Assembly: GCA_017303895.1 (NCBI GenBank)
Contig: JAFLBF010000013.1
Coordinates: forward strand, 1 to 64,000
Source: Bacteroidota bacterium
GTDB taxonomy: Bacteria; Bacteroidota; Bacteroidia; 2-12-FULL-35-15
Reading direction: 5' to 3'
DNA length: 64,000 nt
The position numbers were made by a program, and so were the translations under genes. The notes beneath the pieces were generated by a model. It saw nothing but the letters and a program-made list of their open reading frames with translations, made no database searches and was not told where the DNA came from. This document shows positions 45,232-53,188 of the stretch, in pieces (positions within the stretch are counted from its first letter, which is position 1; each line of letters starts with the position of its first letter).

Positions 45232-45816
45232 ATGACTGCAATAGAAAACGAAACCCGTCAGGATCTCTTAGCCGCATTTGGCATTGAAGCAGAGCAATTA
45301 TTTCCGAAATTGGATGAGATCGCGAATGTGGACTATAAATATATACGCGACCTGAAGATAAATACACTGAATGCCTTTAAGTTTCAAAACCTTACTGAGA
45401 AGGAATCGACATTGATATTCTTATCGGTTGCGATCAATCAAAATAATGCTCTTTTGATCACTAAGCTTACTGAAAAAGCAAAAGCACTTGGTGTGAACGA
45501 ACAGGAGATCGCTGAAGTATTTTCATTGGTCTCTCTGCTCAATATCAACAATGTGTATTATCGCTTCCGTCATTTTATAGAAAAGGAATATTATAATTTG
45601 GCGAATCCCGGAATAAAAATGACCATTATGCTTAATCCGCTTTTAGGGAAAGAGCTTTTTGAATTATTGAGTTTGTGCGTGTCGGCTCTGAACGGCTGTG
45701 AGATGTGTGTAAAATCGCATGAGCAAAGTGTGATTCAGCATGGTGCAACACAAGAAAAGATACATGATGCCATCCGTGCAACATCCATTGCAAAAGGTTT
45801 CATGGTATTGGTTTAA
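45232..45816 (+). CDS. ahpD: AhpD-like alkylhydroperoxidase / carboxymuconolactone decarboxylase-fold thiol protein
   Basis: 194 residues from MTAIENETRQDLL at 45232; the frame extends further upstream, but that part overlaps ahpC. The active site is NGCEMCVKSHEQ, giving the Cys-x-x-Cys-x-x-x-His of AhpD (M. tuberculosis Cys130, Cys133, His137). AhpD regenerates AhpC using electrons from lipoylated proteins and dihydrolipoamide dehydrogenase. Directly after ahpC, and followed by a strong terminator, so dps-ahpC-ahpD may be one transcript. Confidence 0.93.
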   Translation: MTAIENETRQDLLAAFGIEAEQLFPKLDEIANVDYKYIRDLKINTLNAFKFQNLTEKESTLIFLSVAINQNNALLITKLTEKAKALGVNEQEIAEVFSLVSLLNINNVYYRFRHFIEKEYYNLANPGIKMTIMLNPLLGKELFELLSLCVSALNGCEMCVKSHEQSVIQHGATQEKIHDAIRATSIAKGFMVLV

Positions 45817-45820
45817 CAGA

Positions 45821-45859
45821 AGAAGCCTCTCTGTTTTTTACTGGAGAGGCTTCTTTTTA
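45821..45859 (+). terminator. Terminator of the ahpC-ahpD unit
   Basis: AGAAGCCTCTC - 12-base loop - GAGAGGCTTCT, 11-bp perfect stem followed by TTTTTATT, immediately after the ahpD stop. It lies against the stop of the convergent HTH gene. Confidence 0.88.
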
Positions 45860-46870
45860 TTCATTTTCTATTTTAGCAATGAGCTTTTCGAGCATATCGT
45901 CTATACGTTTAAAATAGCGATAGCGCTGTTTTTCTGCTACTCCACTAATTAAATTGGATTTTCTGATCAAATTCTTTAACCAGATATCGGTTTCTTCCGA
46001 GAAGAAACTGTTGGTGGTGGTCATTGCATTGAATGTATGGTAGGAAAGGTAGCTCACTTTTACCGGTCCCATTTGAACTAGGATACAATTATTGCCGATC
46101 ATCACATCACTATGGTAAAGCGTATAATTGTTTTCCCCAACAGGCTGATCATTCAGATCGAATTTGGTGTTGGCTTCGGCTTGTTTCTTAATCCTGTCGA
46201 GCATCAACTTAACTTCCTTGCAGATCAACAAGGCATCTTCTTTTGATTTGAAGATCCCTGAATCCCAATAAAATTCGATCTGCTTTAAAGTACTGTTCAC
46301 TGTATCATCGCTCCAGATTTCTATGGATGGGATCTTTGAATAGCGTTCAATGACCTGGTTTGCTACCTCGATCAATTCAGGTGCGATCAAACTCTTGTCA
46401 TATTTCTGATTCTCAAATTCTTTTACATTCAATATGGATTTGTTCCAATAGAATATTTTGAAGGCGGTGAGCTCGTTATGAGCAAAATGGTGAAAAAGAG
46501 GTACATCCTCAGCAGCATAAATGATCTGTTTATCCGGAAAGCTGCCGATCTTTAAAAGATCATTGCTAATGTTCTGAAGATATTGCTGATAGCTATTGAT
46601 GTCATTACTTAACTGCTTATACGAAAAAGTAACCATTCCATTGTCGCTCCCATTGATAAAGGCATCAAAGGAGATCTTGAATCGTTTGCAAATAGCCGCT
46701 ATCTCCTCAATACTTAAGGCGGTTTCCCCACGCATCCTTCTGTAGGCACTATCATTACTTACCTGTAAAAGATCGGCCAATTCATCAACCAGGGACATGT
46801 TTGCAGGAAGAGCGTCTTTCAGACGTTGCATCAGTACCATTTGAGCATTTTCCTTTTCTTTTTTTGCCAT
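45857..46870 (-). CDS. HTH (XRE-like) regulator with a large uncharacterised C-terminal domain
   Basis: 337 residues. The N-terminal helix-turn-helix is at about 25-75 (LADLLQVSNDSAYRRMRGETALSIEEIAAICKRFKIS). The remaining 260 residues are mostly helical, with no recognised domain, ending in a short coiled coil (RIDDMLEKLIAKIENE). Such HTH plus long helical C-terminus proteins recur in Bacteroidota with unknown signals. Divergent from the small-protein operon at 47093-49292, with a 222-base shared upstream region containing a TTTGCA/TGCAAA inverted repeat, so it may regulate itself and that operon. Confidence 0.8.
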   Translation of the reverse strand: MAKKEKENAQMVLMQRLKDALPANMSLVDELADLLQVSNDSAYRRMRGETALSIEEIAAICKRFKISFDAFINGSDNGMVTFSYKQLSNDINSYQQYLQNISNDLLKIGSFPDKQIIYAAEDVPLFHHFAHNELTAFKIFYWNKSILNVKEFENQKYDKSLIAPELIEVANQVIERYSKIPSIEIWSDDTVNSTLKQIEFYWDSGIFKSKEDALLICKEVKLMLDRIKKQAEANTKFDLNDQPVGENNYTLYHSDVMIGNNCILVQMGPVKVSYLSYHTFNAMTTTNSFFSEETDIWLKNLIRKSNLISGVAEKQRYRYFKRIDDMLEKLIAKIENE

Positions 46871-46939
46871 TTTTCTATTGCAGTTTGTACTTATTGATTT
46901 TGCAATTTTTAGTAATTAATGGTAAATATAGTAAAACGA

Positions 46940-46956
46940 TTTGCAAAAAATGCAAA
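46940..46956. promoter_or_regulatory. TTTGCA-AAAAA-TGCAAA inverted repeat in the divergent region
   Basis: Perfect 6-bp arms around five A, 70 bases upstream of the HTH gene start. More TTGCA copies occur nearby (around 46877 and 46899). It is a candidate operator for the HTH regulator. Confidence 0.4.
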
Positions 46957-47059
46957 TTCCGATCTTCTTTTTTGTTTCCTGTTATACCCTTTTGTAATAA
47001 GTGCTTTGAGTCAGCGGTTAGGGCTTACGTTTCCGTTTCTTCTCCTTTTCGACTTGGAA

Positions 47060-47067
47060 TAGTTTTG
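47060..47067 (+). promoter_or_regulatory. -7 box of the orphan operon
   Basis: TAGTTTTG, a perfect TAnnTTTG, 25 bases before the small ATG at 47093. The -33 region is weak, so an activator may be needed. Confidence 0.35.
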
Positions 47068-47092
47068 CTCCAGAAACTTAAACCAAATCATC

Positions 47093-47254
47093 ATGAAAAC
47101 ATTAATTACTGAAACGTATCGTTCATCATCCCGTCTGCAAGGGATCCTTGCTTCTTGTTGTGTAGCATTATTGATCGCATTGCTGATCTCTTTGTTGAGC
47201 ACAGTTAATTTGAATGAGTTCATTCAAAACATATCCGAATGGCAAACCCTTTAA
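47093..47254 (+). CDS. Small single-span membrane protein
   Basis: 53 residues: MKTLITETYRSSSRLQG, a hydrophobic helix ILASCCVALLIALLISLL (about 18-35), then a polar tail NEFIQNISEWQTL. It starts 25 bases after a -7 box and ends 11 bases before the next gene, so it looks like the first gene of the 47093-49292 operon. The family is not recognised. Confidence 0.6.
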   Translation: MKTLITETYRSSSRLQGILASCCVALLIALLISLLSTVNLNEFIQNISEWQTL

Positions 47255-47265
47255 TCTAAAAAAAC

Positions 47266-47997
47266 ATGAGAACACTTAAACAAACTATTAAGCCGGTGAT
47301 CTATCTCCTTTTGATCTTATTTATGATCCTATGGAATATCAACTGCTTTGGGCAGGACTCTATCTGCTCATTTGAAAAAACATGCTATTACGGAAAAGTA
47401 ATGGAGATCTCGGATATGGAGATCAAGTATAAAAAGGCTGATTTTTTAGAAGGCCCATCTTATGTACTTGATAAATATGAAATATCCCACATCAGATATG
47501 CCAATGGTAAATGTGATTCTTTCCCGGAAGTGAAGCCTTGGTTTCGCCCTGCTAAGAAGGTTTATTATGATACGATTAAAGTGGCTCCAGCTAAATCCAT
47601 GACGGATATTTCGAACAGCTATTCGCTACGATCGATCTCTTCCAATGATCTTTCGCCACTTAAAATACATGATCTGGGCTCAAATGATTATTTATTGAAT
47701 AAACATTTATACACTCCCAAAACATTATGCAATTATTTGATCGAGCATTCAAAGGATAATAAGATTAAACAATTGGCAATCCAGTCGGAGAACAACCGCA
47801 AATTAAAATCGATCGGTTTTTTAGCTTTCCCATTTGGTGTAGCCGGTTTGGCGGCTGCTATCTCTGAAAATGATGCCAGCTATTTTATAGCAGGTGCTAT
47901 GGCTGCAGGTGTGAGTATAGGAATAGCTGGGAGTAACCATAATGCACAAAAAAGGAATTTAAAAGAAGCTGTCAAATTATATAATCAAAAATACTAA
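47266..47997 (+). CDS. Exported protein of unknown function, glycine/alanine-rich C-terminal segment
   Basis: 243 residues. A hydrophobic N-terminus (about 10-30, ending NCFGQD) is probably a signal peptide. A short beta-rich part follows (CYYGKVMEISDMEIKYKKAD ... ISHIRYANG), which resembles small SH3-like domains found in Bacteroidota secreted proteins. Near the C-terminus is FGVAGLAAAISENDASYFIAG with AAGVSIGIAG, one or two short membrane-like segments, then a basic tail. It is the second gene of a three-gene run and no homologue is recalled. Confidence 0.65.
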   Translation: MRTLKQTIKPVIYLLLILFMILWNINCFGQDSICSFEKTCYYGKVMEISDMEIKYKKADFLEGPSYVLDKYEISHIRYANGKCDSFPEVKPWFRPAKKVYYDTIKVAPAKSMTDISNSYSLRSISSNDLSPLKIHDLGSNDYLLNKHLYTPKTLCNYLIEHSKDNKIKQLAIQSENNRKLKSIGFLAFPFGVAGLAAAISENDASYFIAGAMAAGVSIGIAGSNHNAQKRNLKEAVKLYNQKY

Positions 47998-48014
47998 TCT
48001 CAAAACTTAAAACC

Positions 48015-49292
48015 ATGAAAACAAACTTAAGTCCAACAACCTTGAATTCTAATATGAGTTCAAAAGAAAAGCAAACGACATCAACAGAAAATTTGTTGTT
48101 ATTCCTGAATCTGAACATGCTTGAAAAATACACCAGCAAAACCTATGATCTGTATGCCCGTTTATTTGATGTGAAAAAATGGTCATTATTGACCTTGTTC
48201 ATTGCATTAAGTTCTATTGGATGGTCACAGGATTCAATCCTCAATAAAACCTCAGGTAAAACCATTGTTACCGTATTGAATATTGATACAAAAGGTATAG
48301 AGGCGAAGCCTGATCAAATGGGAAGTATGGTGCGTATTGAATTAGAAAAACTGAATATGTTTCAGGTGATGGATGCTTACGATGTAAATTATGTGATCGA
48401 GAAGAATAAGATCAACATCGCCAATTGTTATGGTAAAATGTGTTTGGTAGAAGTCGGAAAGATCATCAAGTCGGATAAAATGTTTACCGGTAGTGTGGAG
48501 AAAATAGGAAAGAACATTGTTGTAACGTTCCGTTTGATCGATGTAGCAAGCGGCACCATCGAAAAGTCGCAAGTAGGTGAGTACCTCGACTTGCAGGATG
48601 ATATTCAAAGCATGATCAAGATCACGATGCAGAAAATGTTTGGAAAAGAACCACTGCCGGAACCTGTTCAAACTGCTTTAACTGAAAAGAATTCGTTTGA
48701 AAATGCTACCAATAATCCGGATCAAACAAAAGTGAATCTTTCCGGACCACGTATGGGATTTGCTTATTTTACAGGTGAAGTAGGAGAAGTGTTTCAAATG
48801 CCAAAGAATAAAGGCGGTTTTGATGCCTATCCTGTTCATTTTCAATTTGGATATCAGTTTGAAGTTCAGTATTTGAACGAAGGAAACAATCAAGCTTTAT
48901 TTGAATTCTTGCCAATGGTTACCGGCTTTAATCAAAACATATTTATTCCCAGCTTAACGATCATGAATGGTTTTAGAAATAACAAATACGGCTGGGAAAT
49001 TGCCTTTGGTCCAACCTTCAATGTTACACGTAAAGCAGATGGGTATTACGATGGAGCTGGTGAATGGCATTTGAAAAATGACTGGACAGATCCTTACTCA
49101 TCAAATCCATATTCAATTGAAAAGCGAGTAGATAGTAGAGGAGAGTTGGAATTTCAGGCAGGATTTATCATTGCTGCTGGTAAAACATTTAAGTCGGGTA
49201 AGTTGAACATACCTGTGAATATTTACGCTGTTCCCAATAAAGATGGTTTGAGGTTGGGACTTTCTTTTGGATTTAATGCCAAGAGAAGATAA
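48015..49292 (+). CDS. Envelope protein with CsgG/TolB-N-like domain and outer-membrane beta-barrel-like C-terminus
   Basis: 425 residues. An unusual N-terminal part of about 55 polar residues precedes a hydrophobic segment WSLLTLFIALSSIGWSQ, which looks like a signal peptide placed about 55 residues in; a second Met (MNMLEKYTS) or later start is possible. Residues about 75-210 (TIVTVLNIDTKGIEA, RIELEKLNMFQVMD, GKIIKSDKMFTGSVEKIG) resemble the CsgG/TolB N-terminal fold. From about 235 on, alternating strands (GFAYFTGEVGEVF, HFQFGYQFEVQYL, LRLGLSFGFNAKRR) look like a beta-barrel. It ends at a strong terminator. Confidence 0.65.
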   Translation: MKTNLSPTTLNSNMSSKEKQTTSTENLLLFLNLNMLEKYTSKTYDLYARLFDVKKWSLLTLFIALSSIGWSQDSILNKTSGKTIVTVLNIDTKGIEAKPDQMGSMVRIELEKLNMFQVMDAYDVNYVIEKNKINIANCYGKMCLVEVGKIIKSDKMFTGSVEKIGKNIVVTFRLIDVASGTIEKSQVGEYLDLQDDIQSMIKITMQKMFGKEPLPEPVQTALTEKNSFENATNNPDQTKVNLSGPRMGFAYFTGEVGEVFQMPKNKGGFDAYPVHFQFGYQFEVQYLNEGNNQALFEFLPMVTGFNQNIFIPSLTIMNGFRNNKYGWEIAFGPTFNVTRKADGYYDGAGEWHLKNDWTDPYSSNPYSIEKRVDSRGELEFQAGFIIAAGKTFKSGKLNIPVNIYAVPNKDGLRLGLSFGFNAKRR

Positions 49293-49311
49293 AAAAGCCT
49301 TAGTGCTTTTT

Positions 49312-49345
49312 AAGCCCCTGCATGAATGTGTCAGGGGCTTTTTTT
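49312..49345 (+). terminator. Terminator of the orphan operon
   Basis: AAGCCCCTG - 11-base loop - CAGGGGCTT with T-run, 20 bases after the stop at 49292. Confidence 0.9.
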
Positions 49346-49377
49346 GTTTTTGAAAATGCTGTCATCAAAAAAAAAAG

Positions 49378-49407
49378 TTTGATATTTAAAAATTAACGAT
49401 ACATTTG
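49378..49407 (+). promoter_or_regulatory. Strong promoter upstream of a 38-residue frame and the PAS-SpoIIE gene
   Basis: TTTG (49378-49381), 18-base spacer, TACATTTG (49400-49407): a full match to the Bacteroidota consensus and one of the two best promoters in the window. The predicted start is near 49414, 10 bases before the small ATG. Confidence 0.7.
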
Positions 49408-49423
49408 TGCCATCAAAAATAGA

Positions 49424-49540
49424 ATGGCTAAGAAATTACATATCTCAAATTCTACATTTAATTCGTTCGGTTATTGGGGCCGAATTAGCTATTCTATGCC
49501 CATTATGCGCGTCAATCGCATTACGATCATTCGTAAGTAA
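49424..49540 (+). CDS. 38-residue basic peptide (possible leader peptide)
   Basis: Sequence begins MAKKLHISNSTFNSFGYWG and ends MRVNRITIIRK. It is basic, with no signal or membrane segment. It begins 17 bases after a near-consensus promoter and ends 86 bases before the PAS-SpoIIE start. Either a small protein or a leader peptide; codon use is unremarkable. Nothing else explains this 333-base interval. Confidence 0.45.
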   Translation: MAKKLHISNSTFNSFGYWGRISYSMPIMRVNRITIIRK

Positions 49541-49598
49541 TCACCGGCAGATCGCCTTTTAGGCACACACAATCAATTTTTTACTGAAATCAATTTAA

Positions 49599-49612
49599 TG
49601 GTCATTTGACCA
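49599..49612. promoter_or_regulatory. TGGTCA-TT-TGACCA inverted repeat
   Basis: Perfect 6-bp arms with a 2-base centre, ending 13 bases before the ATG of the PAS-SpoIIE gene. It is a candidate operator or translation-control element. A related TTGGTCATCCAA lies in the leader of the TPR array (63762-63775). Confidence 0.4.
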
Positions 49613-49625
49613 ATTACTATTTGTT

Positions 49626-50786
49626 ATGTCACTCGTTACAGATGCTATACTCGAAAAACTCAATAGTTTGATCGTAGTTGTTAATAAACTAGGAGAGGTT
49701 GAATATGTTAGTCCTTCCGCAAAGCGGATCCTAGGCTTTGAGCCCGAACAATTGATGGGACAAGGCTGGTGGGAGCTGACCCGTGATGATGCGGATGAAC
49801 GTGCCGACATCAAAGCATTGGCTTTGCAGCAATTGAAACAGGATTCTTTGCTTGCTGCTGTTCCGTATGAACGTTTGTTAAAAACTGCTACGGGGAATGA
49901 TCGGTGGATCTTGTGGAATACATCGAAAGGACCGGAGAATACATTGGTGGGGATAGGTCATGATATCACCGACAGAAAAAAAGCGGAGCAACAACTGGTA
50001 GAAAAGAACAAAGAGCTGGTACAACATAACAAAGATATGTTGGACAGTATCCAGTATGCCAGCAGGATACAGGAAGCGATATTGCCCGATGTGCAGAAGA
50101 TACGCGCTGCATTTAAAGATGCCTTTGTGTTGTTTCAGCCGAAAGATGTAGTGAGTGGCGATTATTATTTCTTTTATCAAAGAGGAAATAAAGCATTCAT
50201 AGCAGCGGTTGATTGTACAGGACATGGTGTGCCGGGCGCTTTGATGAGCATTATTGCAAATGGGATCTTAAAAGAAGTGATCGTAAAAAAGGGGATAGAA
50301 GAACCTTCGGAGATCTTGTATGCGCTGGATGAAGAGTTATTTGTGGCTTTGAATAAAAAAGGGGATGGCTCTGTTACGAATGATGGGATGGATGTCGCAT
50401 TGGGTGTATTCGATTTTGTAGAAAACACATTTTCGTATGCAGGCGCCTTCCGTCCTATGTTGATGGTGAGAGATGGTGATTTTATAGAATTTGAAGGAAA
50501 CCGTTTTCCTATCGGGTTTTATGGAGATGCTGAGAAAGTATTTACAACAACTACTGTTGAAGTAAAGCAAGGAGATAGTTTTTATTTTTTTACGGATGGC
50601 TATTGCGATCAGTTTGGTGGAGAGCAAAAAAAGAAGTTCAACCGGAAAAGGTTTAAAGAACTGTTGCTATCTGCACAATCGATGGAGATGGAAGAGCAGG
50701 AGTCGTTTTTGCAATATGCACATCTAAACTGGAGACAGGATGAGCCACAGGTGGATGATCTGCTGGTAATAGGGTTGCAGTTATAA
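49626..50786 (+). CDS. PAS - SpoIIE protein phosphatase
   Basis: 386 residues, cytoplasmic. The PAS domain is at about 8-125 (LIVVVNKLGEVEYVSPSAKRI ... GHDITDRKKAEQQL), then a coiled coil with linker DSIQYASRIQEAILP. The SpoIIE/PP2C domain covers about 155-386 (PKDVVSGDYYFF, VDCTGHGVPGALMS, DGMDVALG, FTDGYCDQFGG). It is the shortest of the three phosphatases here and the only one with a PAS sensor. It has its own terminator, converging on the DUF6580 gene. Confidence 0.92.
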   Translation: MSLVTDAILEKLNSLIVVVNKLGEVEYVSPSAKRILGFEPEQLMGQGWWELTRDDADERADIKALALQQLKQDSLLAAVPYERLLKTATGNDRWILWNTSKGPENTLVGIGHDITDRKKAEQQLVEKNKELVQHNKDMLDSIQYASRIQEAILPDVQKIRAAFKDAFVLFQPKDVVSGDYYFFYQRGNKAFIAAVDCTGHGVPGALMSIIANGILKEVIVKKGIEEPSEILYALDEELFVALNKKGDGSVTNDGMDVALGVFDFVENTFSYAGAFRPMLMVRDGDFIEFEGNRFPIGFYGDAEKVFTTTTVEVKQGDSFYFFTDGYCDQFGGEQKKKFNRKRFKELLLSAQSMEMEEQESFLQYAHLNWRQDEPQVDDLLVIGLQL

Positions 50787-50788
50787 AC

Positions 50789-50822
50789 AAAAAAGGCGAA
50801 ACAAATTGTTTCGCCTTTTTTT
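50789..50822. terminator. Bidirectional terminator
   Basis: AAAAAAGGCGAAACAA with TTTCGCCTTTTTT, at least 9 GC-containing pairs with A-run before and T-run after, between two convergent genes. Confidence 0.85.
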
Positions 50823-50838
50823 ATGTTGTAATAACTAA

Positions 50839-51378
50839 TTACGCTTTGATCAAAGCTGGTTTTTTGATCTGAACTAAGTAGAACAAACCAAATAAGATAG
50901 CATTGAAAAAAATATCACCAACCAATGTAGGGGCAAAGAAAGGAATACCCATGATGTAAGTGGTATTCAATCCTGCTAATCCACCTGCAAAATTATTAGC
51001 AGCCCATACACCAAAGTTAGTGATGATGAAGAAAATAACAGAGGATGCTAATGAACCAACAGCAACTGATTTGAATGTTACATTTTTCTTAACCATGAAT
51101 CCGATCATTGTAGTAAGAACAAAACTAGCATATACATAGATCATAGTGTTGTGAAAGCCCCAACCTGTTGTTAGTTCTAATAATACATCACTTACCAGCA
51201 TCGCTAACAATGGCATTATAAAAGCCATTGTTTTGTTGTTGTAATACACTCCACCAAATAATGCCATTGCAGCAATAGGCGTGAAGTTAGGAATGTGCGG
51301 AAACAAACGGGTGATAGCAGCTACCAAAAGAACCGTTGTAATAAATAAAAATCGAGGTGTTATAATTTTGTTTGTCAT
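50839..51378 (-). CDS. DUF6580-type integral membrane protein (ECF-substrate-component-like)
   Basis: 179 residues with five or six hydrophobic helices and the N-terminal RLFPHIPNFTPIAAMALFGGVYY motif typical of this family. The size and helix count resemble S components of energy-coupling-factor vitamin transporters, but no ECF ATPase or T subunit is nearby. The substrate is unknown. It is a single leftward gene. Confidence 0.78.
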   Translation of the reverse strand: MTNKIITPRFLFITTVLLVAAITRLFPHIPNFTPIAAMALFGGVYYNNKTMAFIMPLLAMLVSDVLLELTTGWGFHNTMIYVYASFVLTTMIGFMVKKNVTFKSVAVGSLASSVIFFIITNFGVWAANNFAGGLAGLNTTYIMGIPFFAPTLVGDIFFNAILFGLFYLVQIKKPALIKA

Positions 51379-51429
51379 AATTGTTTGATTGATGTAGCAA
51401 AAATAAGTTTTTTTTCTTTAAAAATCGAA

Positions 51430-53058
51430 TTAGGTTTGAATCACGCCTACATTATATTGTTTGGTGATAGGAGCGTGGTTAGCTGCCTCAATTCCCATGG
51501 AGATCCATTTGCGTGTATCCAATGGATTAATGATCGCATCCATCCACAAGCGGGCTGCTGCATAATAAGGTGTGGTCTGACTGTCGTAACGGTCTTTTGT
51601 TTTGTTGAACAATTCAGCCTCTTTCTCAGGAGTGATCTCTTCGCCTTTTGCTTTTAAAGATGCTACTTCGATCTGTACCAATACTTTTGCAGCCTGTGCA
51701 CCACCCATTACTGCCATTTGTGCTGTTGGCCATCCAACGATCAAACGTGGATCATAGGCTTTTCCGCACATGGCATAATTCCCTGCTCCGTAACTGTTTC
51801 CTATAACAATGGTGAATTTTGGTACCACCGAGTTACTCATGGCATTTACCAGTTTTGCTCCGTCTTTGATGATACCACCATGTTCGGATTTAGAACCTAC
51901 CATAAAGCCGGTTACATCCTGCAAAAATACCAATGGAATTTTCTTCTGATTGCAATTCATGATGAAGCGTGCTGCTTTGTCGGCACTGTCGCTATAGATA
52001 ACGCCACCAAATTGCATTTCACCCTTTTTAGTTTTTACCACTTTACGCTGGTTGGCAACAATACCAACAGCCCAACCATCAATACGTGCCAAGCCGCATA
52101 AAATACTTTGTCCGTATCCTTCTTTGTATTCTTCAAAATCAGAGTTATCGATCAAACGGTCGATGATCTCCTGCATATCATATTGTTTATCGCGTGTATC
52201 GGGAATGATACCAACGATCTCTTTCGGATTCTTTTTTGGTTCAGCAGGTTTTTCGCGGTTGAATCCCGCTTTTTCAAAATCACCAACTTTGCTCATGATG
52301 TTGCGGATGCGTGTCAAGCAATCTTTATCATCCACACATTTATAGTCGGTAACACCTGATATTTCGCAATGTGTGGTGGCACCACCCAATGTTTCATTAT
52401 CAATGTTCTCACCAATAGCAGCTTTAACAAGGTATGATCCGGCAAGGAAGATACTTCCTGTTTTATCAACGATCATTGCTTCATCGCTCATGATCGGTAA
52501 GTAAGCACCACCGGCAACACAGCTTCCCATCACAGCAGCAATTTGTAGAATGCCCATGCTACTCATGATCGCATTATTGCGGAAAATACGTCCGAAATTC
52601 TCTTTATCAGGGAAGATCTCATCTTGCATTGGAAGATACACACCGGCACTGTCCACCAGATAAATGATCGGTAAACGGTTTTCCATGGCTATTTCCTGTG
52701 CACGCAAATTCTTTTTACCTGTTATTGGAAACCAGGCACCTGCTTTAACAGTAGCATCATTTGCAACGATGATACATTGTTTGCCACTAACATATCCGAT
52801 AACCACTACAACACCACCGGCAGGACAACCACCATGTTCCTTGTACATATCATCGCCTGCAAAAGCACCGATCTCAATTGTTTTGGAATCTTTATCGATC
52901 AAGAATTCGATACGTTCACGGGCTGTTAATTTGCCTTGTTCGTGTTGTTTATCAATTCTTGCTTTTCCTCCGCCTAAATATACTTTTGCTAATTTCTGCT
53001 CCATGGCAGAGATCAGCAGATTCATTTTGTCTTCGTTCTTGTTAAATTCTAGATCCAT
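51430..53058 (-). CDS. Acyl-CoA carboxylase carboxyltransferase (beta) subunit, methylcrotonyl/propionyl type
   Basis: 542 residues of the biotin-dependent carboxyltransferase (crotonase-like) family. The N-half has LTARERIEFLIDKDS and the acyl-CoA pocket GAWFPITGKKNLRAQEIA, LVDSAGVYLPMQDEIFPDKENFGRIF. The C-half has LQDVTGFMVGSKSEHGGIIKDGAK and the GNSYGAGNYAMCGKAYDPR motif. The FPDKENFGRIF motif and the HCEISGVTDY segment favour the methylcrotonyl-CoA carboxylase beta type (leucine breakdown) over PccB. No biotin-carrying alpha subunit is in the window. Confidence 0.88.
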   Translation of the reverse strand: MDLEFNKNEDKMNLLISAMEQKLAKVYLGGGKARIDKQHEQGKLTARERIEFLIDKDSKTIEIGAFAGDDMYKEHGGCPAGGVVVVIGYVSGKQCIIVANDATVKAGAWFPITGKKNLRAQEIAMENRLPIIYLVDSAGVYLPMQDEIFPDKENFGRIFRNNAIMSSMGILQIAAVMGSCVAGGAYLPIMSDEAMIVDKTGSIFLAGSYLVKAAIGENIDNETLGGATTHCEISGVTDYKCVDDKDCLTRIRNIMSKVGDFEKAGFNREKPAEPKKNPKEIVGIIPDTRDKQYDMQEIIDRLIDNSDFEEYKEGYGQSILCGLARIDGWAVGIVANQRKVVKTKKGEMQFGGVIYSDSADKAARFIMNCNQKKIPLVFLQDVTGFMVGSKSEHGGIIKDGAKLVNAMSNSVVPKFTIVIGNSYGAGNYAMCGKAYDPRLIVGWPTAQMAVMGGAQAAKVLVQIEVASLKAKGEEITPEKEAELFNKTKDRYDSQTTPYYAAARLWMDAIINPLDTRKWISMGIEAANHAPITKQYNVGVIQT

Positions 53059-53188
53059 AGTGTAAGTCTTATTTGTTTATTTTGACTTTTGTTGGGACAC
53101 AAATATAACAACAAAAAGCTATTTTTTGTTTAAATAATTGAATGTTGGAATAATGCTTTTTTATTGATAATCAGTGTGTTGATTCTTT

